Shown: positions 26,090 through 34,668 of the stretch, in pieces
Layout of the letters: the number at the start of each line of letters is the position of its first letter
Numbering within the stretch: position 1 is the first letter of the stretch
Assembly (NCBI GenBank): GCA_019694685.1
Contig: JAIBBM010000015.1
Span: 1-64,000 of the forward strand
Direction: 5' to 3'
DNA from: Leptospirales bacterium
GTDB taxonomy: Bacteria > Spirochaetota > Leptospiria > Leptospirales > Leptonemataceae
Length of the DNA stretch: 64,000 nucleotides
Program-made: the position numbers and the translations under genes
The notes under the pieces: model-generated
What the model saw: only the letters and a program-made list of their open reading frames with translations
Told to the model about the DNA's origin: nothing
Database searches by the model: none

Positions 26090-27172
26090 GTGACTAGAAT
26101 TGCTGTCATATCTACTTTGTTCTTAACGTTATTCGCTATTCCGGTATTTGCGGAAGATCACCGATTCCTGGTCCGTGGAGATGCGGCGCTTGGATCTATT
26201 TCCAATGCAGAAGCGGCCGAAGATGATTACTTCTATCCGCTCAACAACGCAATCGCAGGTAGTTTGACCATACCTTCTACGACGCCCTCCTACAAATGTC
26301 CCGCAAGTTTGAAACCCAGGATGTTTGAAACACCCGAGGGTTCTCAGGAGCGTAAGGACGGGTGCAGAAGTATGGCCAGTGGAGTGCGAGCCGAGTACCG
26401 TTTCCAGAACATGGTTCGCGTCTTTTATGATCGCTTCAGCTTACCCAACGCAAGCTACAGCACCAACTTCAATACTCCGGTTTTTGCTCCGGGTGTGAAT
26501 GGCGTTTCGCAGCTGCAATTTGGCTATAACAAAAGGGAAGGACGTACGCGAGGAGGTGTTGGTTTCTACTACCCGGTCCTTGAGAAACTTCACATTGGCG
26601 TGCACATAGCTCAGGAAAAGAATTTTATGCACTTTGGGGTAACCCCTGCATCCTACACTCTGTACAGAGTAGGGAATTCTTCTCTCAGCGGACTTGTGGC
26701 TGGAGCGGGGATTCGCGAACTGCAGACGCGTGGAGCAACGCCGGGTGCGGGCATTGAGTTTGATCCAATGGAATACTTTGGTATATCTCTTGAGTATGAT
26801 CGCATCCGCCAACGCGGTAGCTATAGCGACAATCGCGTCAGCGGCGCCGCGAGTTCTACAGCTGGCATTCTCTCCATAGGCAACCCTGTGATTGAAACAA
26901 TCCAGGCCGGTCTCACGCACTCCGGTTATGAAGCAGGTCTGGATCTGCGATTCGGCAAGGGTCGGCCAATTGCGTTCTATCTGGGAGGTTCGCAGCGAAA
27001 GTACGTAAGGAGCTATCAGTCTTATTTTTATACAACGAACAGTACGTTTCTTGCCGGTCCAACCATTACGGTTTTGAACAACCTGTATCTCGCAGGCCTG
27101 TATACCTCTCATCGTTTTATTCAAAATGAAAACCTGTTTCATTTCAAGATGGAGCTGGGTCTGGGCTTTTGA
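26090..27172 (+). CDS. Outer-membrane beta-barrel protein
   Basis: Protein of 360 residues. Start chosen at the GTG at 26090: GGAGG lies six bases upstream and the N-terminus VTRIAVISTLFLTLFAIPVFAED is a perfect signal peptide, while the upstream ATG frame has a second hydrophobic stretch. The rest alternates short aromatic strands and turns (GVGFYYPVLEKLHIGVHIAQ, GYEAGLDLRFGKG) and ends in KMELGLGF with a terminal phenylalanine, the classic barrel end. Four cysteines are few and early. Likely a porin-like or surface protein; no exact family. Confidence 0.8.
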   Translation: MTRIAVISTLFLTLFAIPVFAEDHRFLVRGDAALGSISNAEAAEDDYFYPLNNAIAGSLTIPSTTPSYKCPASLKPRMFETPEGSQERKDGCRSMASGVRAEYRFQNMVRVFYDRFSLPNASYSTNFNTPVFAPGVNGVSQLQFGYNKREGRTRGGVGFYYPVLEKLHIGVHIAQEKNFMHFGVTPASYTLYRVGNSSLSGLVAGAGIRELQTRGATPGAGIEFDPMEYFGISLEYDRIRQRGSYSDNRVSGAASSTAGILSIGNPVIETIQAGLTHSGYEAGLDLRFGKGRPIAFYLGGSQRKYVRSYQSYFYTTNSTFLAGPTITVLNNLYLAGLYTSHRFIQNENLFHFKMELGLGF

Positions 27173-27176
27173 TTCG

Positions 27177-27204
27177 TTCGCGGAGTCCGGATGGCCTCCG
27201 CGAA
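27177..27204 (+). terminator. Hairpin after the barrel gene
   Basis: Stem TTCGCGGAG / CTCCGCGAA (9 pairs) with a 10-base loop directly downstream of the stop codon. There is no run of thymines after it, so intrinsic termination is uncertain. It could protect the 3' end of the transcript. Confidence 0.4.
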
Positions 27205-27271
27205 GCACTCGCTTCCCTGGTCTTGTTTTCGCTTGCCTACAGCACTTTCGGCTGTTTCCTGGCATAAGGCC

Positions 27272-28408
27272 ATGAGAAGATTCGATCCTAAATACTTTTT
27301 ATTATTCGCGCTGGCAACCTGTTCTCCGCAGGCGCAGCCCGGTTCATCCGGAGATGCTCCAGCCACGTCGCACTACAACGATGTAGCCAGATACCTGGCG
27401 GGTCTTCCTATAGAGAATCCTTCTGCGGAAGTTCGCAAAGCAATCGAGACGCCTCTATATAAGAACCACGTGGCTCTGATGAATCAATCCTGGAGCGCCA
27501 TTGAGCAAACCAGTCTGATTCCCATGCGCGAATGGAAGAAACAGAACCTGACGGACGCGTGCGAAGAAAGGCTGGCATTCTATCCTCTCTCCGGTGCCGA
27601 TTTTGGGAATTTCTATACCATGCTGCCGGATTGTAAGAACTATTTAATGATTGGTCTGGAAGACGCGGGCTCTGTTCCAGAGCCATTTCAGTTGAATGAT
27701 GCGCAGCTTGCCAGCGGCCTGGGTCAGCTCGAACGAATGGTGGGACAAATTTCCATTCGCAATTATTTCTGGACAGAGTCCATGAAAACTGAAACAGCGA
27801 ACGCCTACCTCGAAGGAGTGACTCCTGCGATTCTCGTTTTTGCATCCAGACTTGGTTTGAACATTCGCAACATTGAATCCGTTCAGGTAAATGACGAAGG
27901 AAAAGTCGTTGTAACCCGAGCTGTGCCAAAGGATCAGAGACTCAAAACTTTGAGCGGAATTCGCATAACGTTCCGCGCACCTGGAGACAAAGAAGATCGT
28001 ACTCTTCAATTCCTGCGGATTCGGATTGGACCTGCGGCAGGTAGCGATACAGCGCCCGAAGGAAAATTCTTCAAACAGTACGGCGACTTTATCACCATGT
28101 TCAAATCCGCAGAATACTTGATGCACTTTAAACTCGGCGAAGAGTTTCGTAGCTTTGTACTGCAGCGCAGTCGTCTGGTGATTCAAGATGATTCTGGCAT
28201 TCCTTATGACAAATTCACTCCAGAGTGGACCATCAAATGCTTTGGCGACTATGTTCATCCATATCCGCTGGTGCAGTACACTCCTCAGGTGCAGCCGGGT
28301 CTGGCCGCTGCATTCGCGAAGGAACGCTATCCTCTTCCCTTTCCGTTCGGATACGGGTTTTACCAGGGAAAAGGTAAGTCCAATCTAGTGATCGCTCGCA
28401 AGAAGTAG
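27272..28408 (+). CDS. Conserved lipoprotein of unknown function
   Basis: Protein of 378 residues. ATG at 27272 gives an n-region MRRFDPKYF and lipobox LATC with a lipid cysteine at residue 17. I do not recognise the mature part, which contains RYLAGLPIENPS, a helical core (WSAIEQTSLIPMREWKK) and strand-rich C-terminal half ending in basic residues. It has few cysteines and looks like a globular periplasmic-facing or surface lipoprotein. It follows the barrel gene with a hairpin in between, and precedes the MFS gene. Confidence 0.7.
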   Translation: MRRFDPKYFLLFALATCSPQAQPGSSGDAPATSHYNDVARYLAGLPIENPSAEVRKAIETPLYKNHVALMNQSWSAIEQTSLIPMREWKKQNLTDACEERLAFYPLSGADFGNFYTMLPDCKNYLMIGLEDAGSVPEPFQLNDAQLASGLGQLERMVGQISIRNYFWTESMKTETANAYLEGVTPAILVFASRLGLNIRNIESVQVNDEGKVVVTRAVPKDQRLKTLSGIRITFRAPGDKEDRTLQFLRIRIGPAAGSDTAPEGKFFKQYGDFITMFKSAEYLMHFKLGEEFRSFVLQRSRLVIQDDSGIPYDKFTPEWTIKCFGDYVHPYPLVQYTPQVQPGLAAAFAKERYPLPFPFGYGFYQGKGKSNLVIARKK

Positions 28409-28489
28409 AAAAAAACGCGCCATCGCCTGGGCAAATGCATGGCGTTCTCTCCCTTCTTTATGTTCTTGTAACAAATCCCAGGAGATCTC

Positions 28490-29731
28490 ATGCAAAGTTC
28501 GGCTCCTTCCGACACATTTTCGCCTTACCAGAAATTCATCATCGTCACCATCGCAGTTCTACAGTTCACAGTAATTCTTGATTTCATGGTTCTCTCACCT
28601 CTCAGCGCGCTCCTGCTGAAAGAGTTACAGGTCACAACCACTCAATTCGGGCTCGTCGTTTCCGCCTACGCGTTCAGCGCGTTCGCGTCTGGGATCGCCG
28701 CGGCGGGATTCGCAGACAAATTTGATCGTAAGAGATTGTTACTGTTCTTCTATATTGGGTTTTTGATCGGCACGCTGATGTGTGGACTGGCACCGGATTA
28801 CTATTCACTCCTGGTCGCACGAATCGTTACGGGACTATTCGGTGGAGTTCTTGGTTCTATCGGTGGAGCCATCGTAACGGATTTGTTTCCCATGTCTGCT
28901 CGCGGAAGAGTGATGGGCGTAGTTCAGATGGCTTTCGCCGTCAGTCAGGTGTTCGGTATTCCAGTCGGATTACTTCTCGCCAATCAGTTTGGATGGCACG
29001 CTCCTTTTCTGATGATCGTTGGTTTTAGTTCTGTTGTGGGTGTAGTAATTTTCACATTCATGCGACCCGTGAGGGATCACCTGCATCTGAACCTGGGCAG
29101 GCATCCCATGCTTCACCTCTGGAAGACTGTAACTCAGTGGCCATACATCAAAGCATTCCTCGCTACCACATTGATGACGACCGGTGGCTTCATGCTCATG
29201 CCATTTGGTGCTGCATTCTCTGTTCACAACCTGGGAATTACAAATGACCAGCTCCCCATTCTGTACGCGATCACCGGAGTGTTTTCCATGATCTTCGGTC
29301 CAATCATCGGAAGACTCAGCGATCGCGTGGGAAAATATCCCGTATTTGCGGCAGGATCGCTTTTGACCATGATCATGGTAGCCATCTATACTCAAAGAGG
29401 TATCACTCCGTTCTGGTTTGTCATCGTGCTGAATGTTCTTCTTTTCGCAGGGATTTCTTCGCGCATGATTTCGTCTATGGCTCTCATGTCCGCTGTTCCT
29501 GAACCACATGATAGAGGTGCGTTCATGAGCATCAATTCATCCGTGCAGCAGCTTTCCGGAGGGGTGGCCTCTGCGATTGCCGGAACTATTGTGATGCAAA
29601 CCAGAAGCGGACTCATTGAGCACTATGATGTGCTGGGTTATGTGGTCATAGTTGCCATTGCGATTACGATTGCGATGATGTACTGGATCAATCTACAAAT
29701 TGCAGATAAACAAGCGGCGCACGCGCGTTAG
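28490..29731 (+). CDS. MFS transporter (AraJ / drug-efflux type)
   Basis: Membrane protein of 413 residues with 12 predicted hydrophobic segments. The loop between segments 2 and 3 has GFADKFDRKRLLL, the MFS motif GxxxDRxGRRx in slightly altered form, and SMSARGRVMGVVQMAFAVSQ resembles the family's motif C/LFP region. Such proteins export sugars or drugs by proton antiport. No regulator is adjacent. AGGAG occurs just before the ATG at 28490. Confidence 0.9.
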   Translation: MQSSAPSDTFSPYQKFIIVTIAVLQFTVILDFMVLSPLSALLLKELQVTTTQFGLVVSAYAFSAFASGIAAAGFADKFDRKRLLLFFYIGFLIGTLMCGLAPDYYSLLVARIVTGLFGGVLGSIGGAIVTDLFPMSARGRVMGVVQMAFAVSQVFGIPVGLLLANQFGWHAPFLMIVGFSSVVGVVIFTFMRPVRDHLHLNLGRHPMLHLWKTVTQWPYIKAFLATTLMTTGGFMLMPFGAAFSVHNLGITNDQLPILYAITGVFSMIFGPIIGRLSDRVGKYPVFAAGSLLTMIMVAIYTQRGITPFWFVIVLNVLLFAGISSRMISSMALMSAVPEPHDRGAFMSINSSVQQLSGGVASAIAGTIVMQTRSGLIEHYDVLGYVVIVAIAITIAMMYWINLQIADKQAAHAR

Positions 29732-29748
29732 GCGAACAGCGGTCTGAC

Positions 29749-29767
29749 GCGCCTTCCAGGGAGGCGC
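29749..29767. terminator. Hairpin between convergent genes
   Basis: GCGCCT / AGGCGC stem with a 7-base loop, located between the ends of the MFS gene and the convergent small gene. Suggests a bidirectional terminator, though no thymine run is present. Confidence 0.4.
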
Positions 29768-29786
29768 TCACTGCCGCCGCAGTTGT

Positions 29787-30203
29787 TCACCAGGGCTTTT
29801 GCAATAGCTGCTCCACTTCTTCTTTAAAGTTCATGGAAGAACGCAATTCAATCGGAAGCCGATCTACCTCGAGATACCCCAGGAGATCGATTGATTTTTG
29901 CAGACACGCAACTCCTTCCGGATCTTTGATCGATACACGCGCTTCCCCCTCTGCTTTCAGAAGAAGAGCAGTCATGGCAAGTGTGGTGTAATCCCCTTCC
30001 TGCCTGGCATTTAGAATCGATGCGAGTGAAGCAGCAGTCAGGCTCTTGATGAGCTCAGGCGGCAGCCCCGTGAAATGTCTCAGGCCATTTTCCGTTTCCA
30101 TGAGAATCACTTCCGGATCTGTTTTTGCTTTGAGTCCAGCCAGACGCGCCAGGAGCACCATGAATTGCTGGATCATGCGGATGAAGTAGTCGCGGTGATA
30201 CAT
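29787..30203 (-). CDS. Small hypothetical protein (DUF6483-like)
   Basis: Protein of 138 residues, mainly helical, no signal peptide. It starts YHRDYFIRMIQQFMVLLARLAGL, similar to a family of short bacterial proteins listed as DUF6483 (from memory). It ends just before the hairpin and its ATG follows the EamA gene by 34 bases. Function unknown. Confidence 0.55.
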   Translation of the reverse strand: MYHRDYFIRMIQQFMVLLARLAGLKAKTDPEVILMETENGLRHFTGLPPELIKSLTAASLASILNARQEGDYTTLAMTALLLKAEGEARVSIKDPEGVACLQKSIDLLGYLEVDRLPIELRSSMNFKEEVEQLLQKPW

Positions 30204-30237
30204 ACTCCGGATTCTCCAGCGGCATGGCCGACTAACG

Positions 30238-30651
30238 TTAGATGATCACCACAATGGTCCCTGCAATAATCAAAGCGGCCCCGAGAGCCACCTTCCAGGT
30301 GATTGCTTCTCCAAGGAAGAGTGCGGAAAGAACAATCACGATCGCGAGGCTGAGTTTATCAATGGGCGCCACCTGAGAAACTTTTCCCATTTGCATGGCG
30401 CGAAAGTAAAAGAGCCAGGAGAATCCGGTGGCCAGGCCAGAAAGCACCAGAAACAGGATGGCACTTCGATCCAGATTCACAATGCCGTCTAACTTCCCGC
30501 GAAACCATGCGATGCTCCAGGCCAGCACCAGGATCACCACTGTGCGAATGGCTGTGGCCAGATCGCTGTCCACCTTGCTCATCCCAAGTTTTGCAAAAAT
30601 GGCAACGAGCGCCGCAAAGAAGGCGGAGAGAAGCGCGTAGGTGATCCACAT
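30238..30651 (-). CDS. EamA/DMT-family small transporter
   Basis: Protein of 137 residues with about five hydrophobic segments, corresponding to a single EamA repeat, half the usual drug/metabolite transporter. Visible signature: LSAFFAALVAIFAKLGM, FSWLFYFRAMQMGKVSQVAPIDKLSLAIV and LFLGEAITW. Such single-repeat proteins form dimers to make a transporter. The downstream UspA-like gene starts 15 bases upstream of this frame, on the same strand. Confidence 0.85.
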   Translation of the reverse strand: MWITYALLSAFFAALVAIFAKLGMSKVDSDLATAIRTVVILVLAWSIAWFRGKLDGIVNLDRSAILFLVLSGLATGFSWLFYFRAMQMGKVSQVAPIDKLSLAIVIVLSALFLGEAITWKVALGAALIIAGTIVVII

Positions 30652-30666
30652 AAGTTTGGCCGTGGA

Positions 30667-31107
30667 TCAAGTGTCAGAACGAACAGTCAACACGGGGCAA
30701 TGGGCATGTCTCAGTACCTGTTCTGCGGTGCTTCCAAGAAGCAATCTGCCCACACCTGTGCGTCCATGAGTTCCCATCACAATGAGATCCGCTTTTTGTT
30801 CGTCTGCGTATCGAATGATTTCTGTTTCTTCTACGCCGCGTCGCACAACCAGTTGAGGATCTTTTGCGAATTTTACTTTCTTCGCAACTTTGTGCAGTTC
30901 TTCTTTTGCCGCTTTTTCTAGATCCACATACATGGCCGGATACCAGTTCATCACCGCCGCGGCGTCTGCATAGGCCACCATATCATAGATCACGTGAAGG
31001 ATCTGCAGCTGTGAGTTGAACTTGTCTGCGATTTCGTCTGCGACGTGGAGAGCGTGCAGGGAGCTTTCTGAAAAGTCCGTTGGAAAGATGATATTCTTAA
31101 AGCGCAT
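30667..31107 (-). CDS. Universal stress protein UspA family
   Basis: Protein of 146 residues. Start at 31107 has GGAGG five bases upstream; a TTG at 31119 is less likely. Alpha/beta fold with the ATP-binding motif GTHGRTGVGRLLLGSTAEQVL (G-x2-G-x9-G-S/T) and terminal HCPVLTV. Likely a soluble stress sensor or regulator that binds ATP. Its upstream region includes a strong palindrome at 31132-31160. Confidence 0.94.
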   Translation of the reverse strand: MRFKNIIFPTDFSESSLHALHVADEIADKFNSQLQILHVIYDMVAYADAAAVMNWYPAMYVDLEKAAKEELHKVAKKVKFAKDPQLVVRRGVEETEIIRYADEQKADLIVMGTHGRTGVGRLLLGSTAEQVLRHAHCPVLTVRSDT

Positions 31108-31131
31108 GGTGGCCTCCAAATGTAAGCTTAG

Positions 31132-31160
31132 TCTACCATGCCCGGATCGGGCAAGGTAGA
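31132..31160. promoter_or_regulatory. Imperfect palindrome upstream of uspA
   Basis: TCTACC A TGCCCG GAT CGGGCA A GGTAGA: two 6-base arm pairs broken by one mismatch. It sits 25 bases upstream of the UspA start and 55 bases past the end of the beta-lactamase-fold gene. It could be a regulator site or a terminator hairpin for the upstream gene; there is no thymine run on the minus strand. Confidence 0.45.
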
Positions 31161-31214
31161 TTTGCTGTCACTGAAGCCCTATGACTTTTGTCAGGATGGC
31201 CGGAAGTGTGGAAA

Positions 31215-32597
31215 TTAGCGCGGAAAACGGCGTTCGTAGTAGCCGCCAGGTGTATTGAGCCCGGCTACCTGACCATTTTTCCAGACGAATTCATGAGGCA
31301 TGGCATTGCCGTCTCCTGTGAATTCGTACTGTGAAATGGGAGCAAGCACTCGCTCATCCTGATACATTTTGCGTACAATATTCTTGCCCTGCACTGCGAT
31401 GCGAAGTACTGCTCCGTCGCTATTTGCATACTGCCCGCTGTACAAATTCAGAATGCCCGCATCTGGCTGAGTAGGTCTTGCCTCTAGATCTTCCGATGGC
31501 CCCATATAAGCGACGGCACGCCGGCCGTGTCCTACGGTCATTCCCATGAATTCAGTGGCCGCGTCCGAGCGATAGAAAGGCGGATTGGACATAGTTACGA
31601 AAAACATTTTTCGCGTTGGATAGATGCGAAGGTCCGTAAGCATGTTGAACCATACTCCAGGATGATACGCTTCTACGACTCGCCCGTGGGCCACGTTTAC
31701 TTTCCAACCCATCGCGTAGTAGGACATGTTTTCTGAAACTGGAATGTGCGGTGGAGGGAGAAACATCTCACGAATCAATTCAGGAGAAAGCACTTCCATC
31801 CCTTCGTATCTTCCCCAGCTCAGAAGCATCTTCGCGAAGTGCGAAAGATCTTCTGCGGTGCTTGTGATTCCGGATGCGCCTGACATCACTCCCGCAGCCC
31901 TTGAGTTTTTCATTTTCAGTGGCCCAAACAGATTTTCCTGCATGAACGCGGCGAAAGTCATTCCTGTGACTCTCTCTACAATGAAGCCCAGCAGTTCGTA
32001 GTTGGAGTTGGAATACTCATGATGCATGCCTGCAGGATACATCTGGCGCGGCATGAAGAAACCTTCCACTCCAGAAGGAACCATGGGCGATCTGCCAGCA
32101 TACGGAATGCCGGATGTTTGCTGAAGTAGATTGCGAATCGTGATCGGAGCGCTGCCAAGTTCATGTCTTTCCATCCGGAATTCTGGCAAATAGCGAGACA
32201 CTGGATCGTCCAGGCGGAGTTTGCCTTGATCTACAAGAATCAGAATACCTGTTGCAGTGATTGGCTTTGTCAAAGAAGCAAGCGTCATGGGAGTGTTTCT
32301 GTCCATTCCCTGGGTTGCTTCTACGATTGGATCTTTTTCGTGGACATTGTTTACAATGACCAGTCCATTGGGGAGTGCGGGTCTGCCTGCGCGGCTGTGA
32401 ACAAAATCGCGCAGAGTGTCCTGAATGTTGCGGAGACGTTTTTTGGCCCATTCAGAGGGGCTAGCCTCTTGCATGATGAGCTCCACACCCGGAATTCCTT
32501 CCACCTGGTGGGAGAAGCCTGGTCCGCGGATTCCTGGTACTACAAAAAGAATACCCAGGAAGGCGAAACCTGCGATGCGTATATGCCGAAATGTCAT
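31215..32597 (-). CDS. Serine hydrolase, class C beta-lactamase fold (exported)
   Basis: Protein of 460 residues with an N-terminal hydrophobic export segment (FAFLGILFVVPGI). The penicillin-recognising fold is seen from nucleophile S108 and K111 in SLTK, Y193 and N195 in YSNSN, and HPG for the KTG position. The long C-terminal beta extension (LNLYSGQYANSDGAVLRIAV) is typical of family members that act on peptides or esters, not antibiotics. Divergent from a related gene, start to start 31 bases. Confidence 0.9.
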   Translation of the reverse strand: MTFRHIRIAGFAFLGILFVVPGIRGPGFSHQVEGIPGVELIMQEASPSEWAKKRLRNIQDTLRDFVHSRAGRPALPNGLVIVNNVHEKDPIVEATQGMDRNTPMTLASLTKPITATGILILVDQGKLRLDDPVSRYLPEFRMERHELGSAPITIRNLLQQTSGIPYAGRSPMVPSGVEGFFMPRQMYPAGMHHEYSNSNYELLGFIVERVTGMTFAAFMQENLFGPLKMKNSRAAGVMSGASGITSTAEDLSHFAKMLLSWGRYEGMEVLSPELIREMFLPPPHIPVSENMSYYAMGWKVNVAHGRVVEAYHPGVWFNMLTDLRIYPTRKMFFVTMSNPPFYRSDAATEFMGMTVGHGRRAVAYMGPSEDLEARPTQPDAGILNLYSGQYANSDGAVLRIAVQGKNIVRKMYQDERVLAPISQYEFTGDGNAMPHEFVWKNGQVAGLNTPGGYYERRFPR

Positions 32598-32628
32598 TAG
32601 AACCTCATTTGCCCCATTTTATTATCGG

Positions 32629-34038
32629 ATGAACGCTTTTCCCTCGAAGAGAGGGCATTTTTTTCAAATTGCCCCAGTTTTCAAGCACCTTTTGGCGGCA
32701 GCCACGACTGCTCTGGTCGTCATTTGTTCTGGCTGCCAGACGCCAGAAATCGAGGAAGTGCCATTTGGCCCAGAAAATCCTGAGAGAATCGCCCAAATCC
32801 AGGGTCAGCTGGAGAGCTTTCTGGCCTACTGGAGGGCCCGCGGACAGTTCTATGGGATGACGGTCGGGGTGGTCAAGGCAGACAAACTTGTCTACAAGCA
32901 CGAGACCGGCATGACCCAGGACAGAAAATACGCGCTCGGGTCGATCACGAAGATCTTCACTGCCACCGCAGTCATGAAGCTCGTGGAGGAGGGGGCGGTG
33001 GACCTCGATGCGCCGCTCACCGATTATATGGAAGTTCGCATTGAGAGGCCCGAACTTTCCTCCAGGCCAGTGACGATTCGGCATTTGCTTTCGCACACTT
33101 CTGGGATGCCAGACCTTCGCTACTTTCATCCTGAGTTGATTGCATCTCCGGAACTGCCCTTTCGCATTCCGCCGCAGATCGTTCCTGCGGGGATGCACTA
33201 TCGATATTCTAACACCGGCTTTATGATCCTCGGGGAAATGGTTTCGCGCAGAAGCGGAAAGCCCATGGATCAATTCATGCGCGAAGAGATCTTTGAGCCA
33301 CTCGAGATGCGCCAGACCAAGACATCGCAGCTTACCGGAGCGTCTGGAGTGGCCACGACGATTGAAGATTTATCGCATTTCGCCATGATGTATTTGAATC
33401 ACGGGAAATATGGGGGCAAAACTATATTATCTGAAGAGACAGTGAATCGAATGCTCACGCAGCCGGTTTATTATCCTCCTGCTGAATTTCAGGAATATTG
33501 CGGGCTCGGGTGGAGAGTGAAGAGAGGGCCAAAGGGAGTTGTTACCTTCTTCCATATTGGTGGAGCAGACTACATTGCCGCCTGGCTTCAATTGTTTCCA
33601 AGATATCGCATGGCGATTCTGTATCTGGGTGATCCTCCAAAGTACGACGACTACACAATGGGAATGCTTCTGGCACTTCAGGCAAAGTTAGGCGATCTTG
33701 CAACCGCATATGCCGGAGCGGACACTCCTCTGTATTTATTCAAAGCAACTCCGCCACCGCCTGAAGTTTTTGAAACCTACCCTGGAACATACATCAACGT
33801 GCTCACTGGAAGAGAGGCTGTTGTGACTGCGAAGAACGATGTGCTTTTTTTCTCTCGCGCGGGCACGTATGCTTATCCTCTGGGCACTCAGACCAATCAT
33901 GTTTTTACAGGCGGATTTCAGGACCTGTCCCACGATTTTGTACACGAGCCCGGCACCAACAAGTTGCTTGGGATTGCAGCCTATGACGGATACTACGTTC
34001 GCAAGCCCCCTGAAGACACAGATACGCCACAGAAATAG
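32629..34038 (+). CDS. Serine hydrolase lipoprotein, class C beta-lactamase fold
   Basis: Protein of 469 residues. Start at ATG 32629 avoids the overlap with the divergent paralogue; it gives an export segment and a CSGC lipobox with C36. Catalytic set: S105 and K108 in SITK, YSN in YRYSNTGFM, and HIGG. Sequence similarity with the gene at 31215 is visible along the whole length (HLLSHTSGMP versus NLLQQTSGIP, GASGVATTIEDLSHFA versus GASGITSTAEDLSHFA), so they are duplicates. Probably a cell-wall or lipid hydrolase at the surface. Confidence 0.9.
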   Translation: MNAFPSKRGHFFQIAPVFKHLLAAATTALVVICSGCQTPEIEEVPFGPENPERIAQIQGQLESFLAYWRARGQFYGMTVGVVKADKLVYKHETGMTQDRKYALGSITKIFTATAVMKLVEEGAVDLDAPLTDYMEVRIERPELSSRPVTIRHLLSHTSGMPDLRYFHPELIASPELPFRIPPQIVPAGMHYRYSNTGFMILGEMVSRRSGKPMDQFMREEIFEPLEMRQTKTSQLTGASGVATTIEDLSHFAMMYLNHGKYGGKTILSEETVNRMLTQPVYYPPAEFQEYCGLGWRVKRGPKGVVTFFHIGGADYIAAWLQLFPRYRMAILYLGDPPKYDDYTMGMLLALQAKLGDLATAYAGADTPLYLFKATPPPPEVFETYPGTYINVLTGREAVVTAKNDVLFFSRAGTYAYPLGTQTNHVFTGGFQDLSHDFVHEPGTNKLLGIAAYDGYYVRKPPEDTDTPQK

Positions 34039-34095
34039 ATTTCCTGTTTTCGAAATGAGGCGACAGCCTGCTTCCTTTGAAAAGTCTGGAACGGT

Positions 34096-34665
34096 ATGAT
34101 TGAGATCGTGGCGGGCACAAACCGGCCCGGATCAAAAACAATTCAGCTGGCTCAAATCATCCGCGGTCTATACGACCTCGCTGGCGCGCCATCGCAGATT
34201 CTGGATATTGCCTCACTTCCAGTTGAGATTTACCAGCCCGCATCCTACAAAACAAAGCCGGCCGCATTTGCTCCCTTCCAGGAAAGAATTCTGGCATGCA
34301 AAGGAATTCACATGGTGGTTCCGGAATACAACGGATCTTTCCCCGGCGCTCTCAAATACTTCATTGATATGCTGAAATTTCCGGAGAGCCTGGAACACAG
34401 ACCCATTGCCTACACCGGTCTTGCGGATGGGCTCTGGGGTGGGTTTCGCGCAGTGGAACAGCTACAAATGGTTTGCAACTATCGCAACGCCTACGGCCTT
34501 CCCGAGAGAGTCTGGTTTCCGCACATAGGGAAGAAAATGCAGGACAATCGTATCACAGATGAATTCCTCTTTGGCCTCCTTCGCGACCAGGTAGAGAGAT
34601 TCATAAAGTTTGCAAACCATCATGAGAAAGAAGCGGTACATTCCATTCCAAACAAGAGCGCATAA
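34096..34665 (+). CDS. NADPH-dependent FMN reductase-type flavoprotein
   Basis: Protein of 189 residues with a flavodoxin-like fold. AGTNRPGSKT at the N-terminus is the phosphate-binding loop for FMN; VPEYNGSFPGALKYFIDML is the family signature; TGLADGLWGGFRA follows. Likely reduces FMN or quinones with NAD(P)H in the cytosol. It lies three bases from purB and probably shares its transcript. Confidence 0.92.
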   Translation: MIEIVAGTNRPGSKTIQLAQIIRGLYDLAGAPSQILDIASLPVEIYQPASYKTKPAAFAPFQERILACKGIHMVVPEYNGSFPGALKYFIDMLKFPESLEHRPIAYTGLADGLWGGFRAVEQLQMVCNYRNAYGLPERVWFPHIGKKMQDNRITDEFLFGLLRDQVERFIKFANHHEKEAVHSIPNKSA

Positions 34666-34668
34666 CGT

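Noticed and set aside
26441-27265. 274-codon antisense frame across the barrel gene
   Set aside because: The plus strand has a ribosome site, signal peptide and barrel end; the antisense protein has none.
31215-34038. Antibiotic resistance by the beta-lactamase-fold genes
   Set aside because: The fold is shared by many peptidases and esterases and no motif specific for antibiotic hydrolysis was seen.
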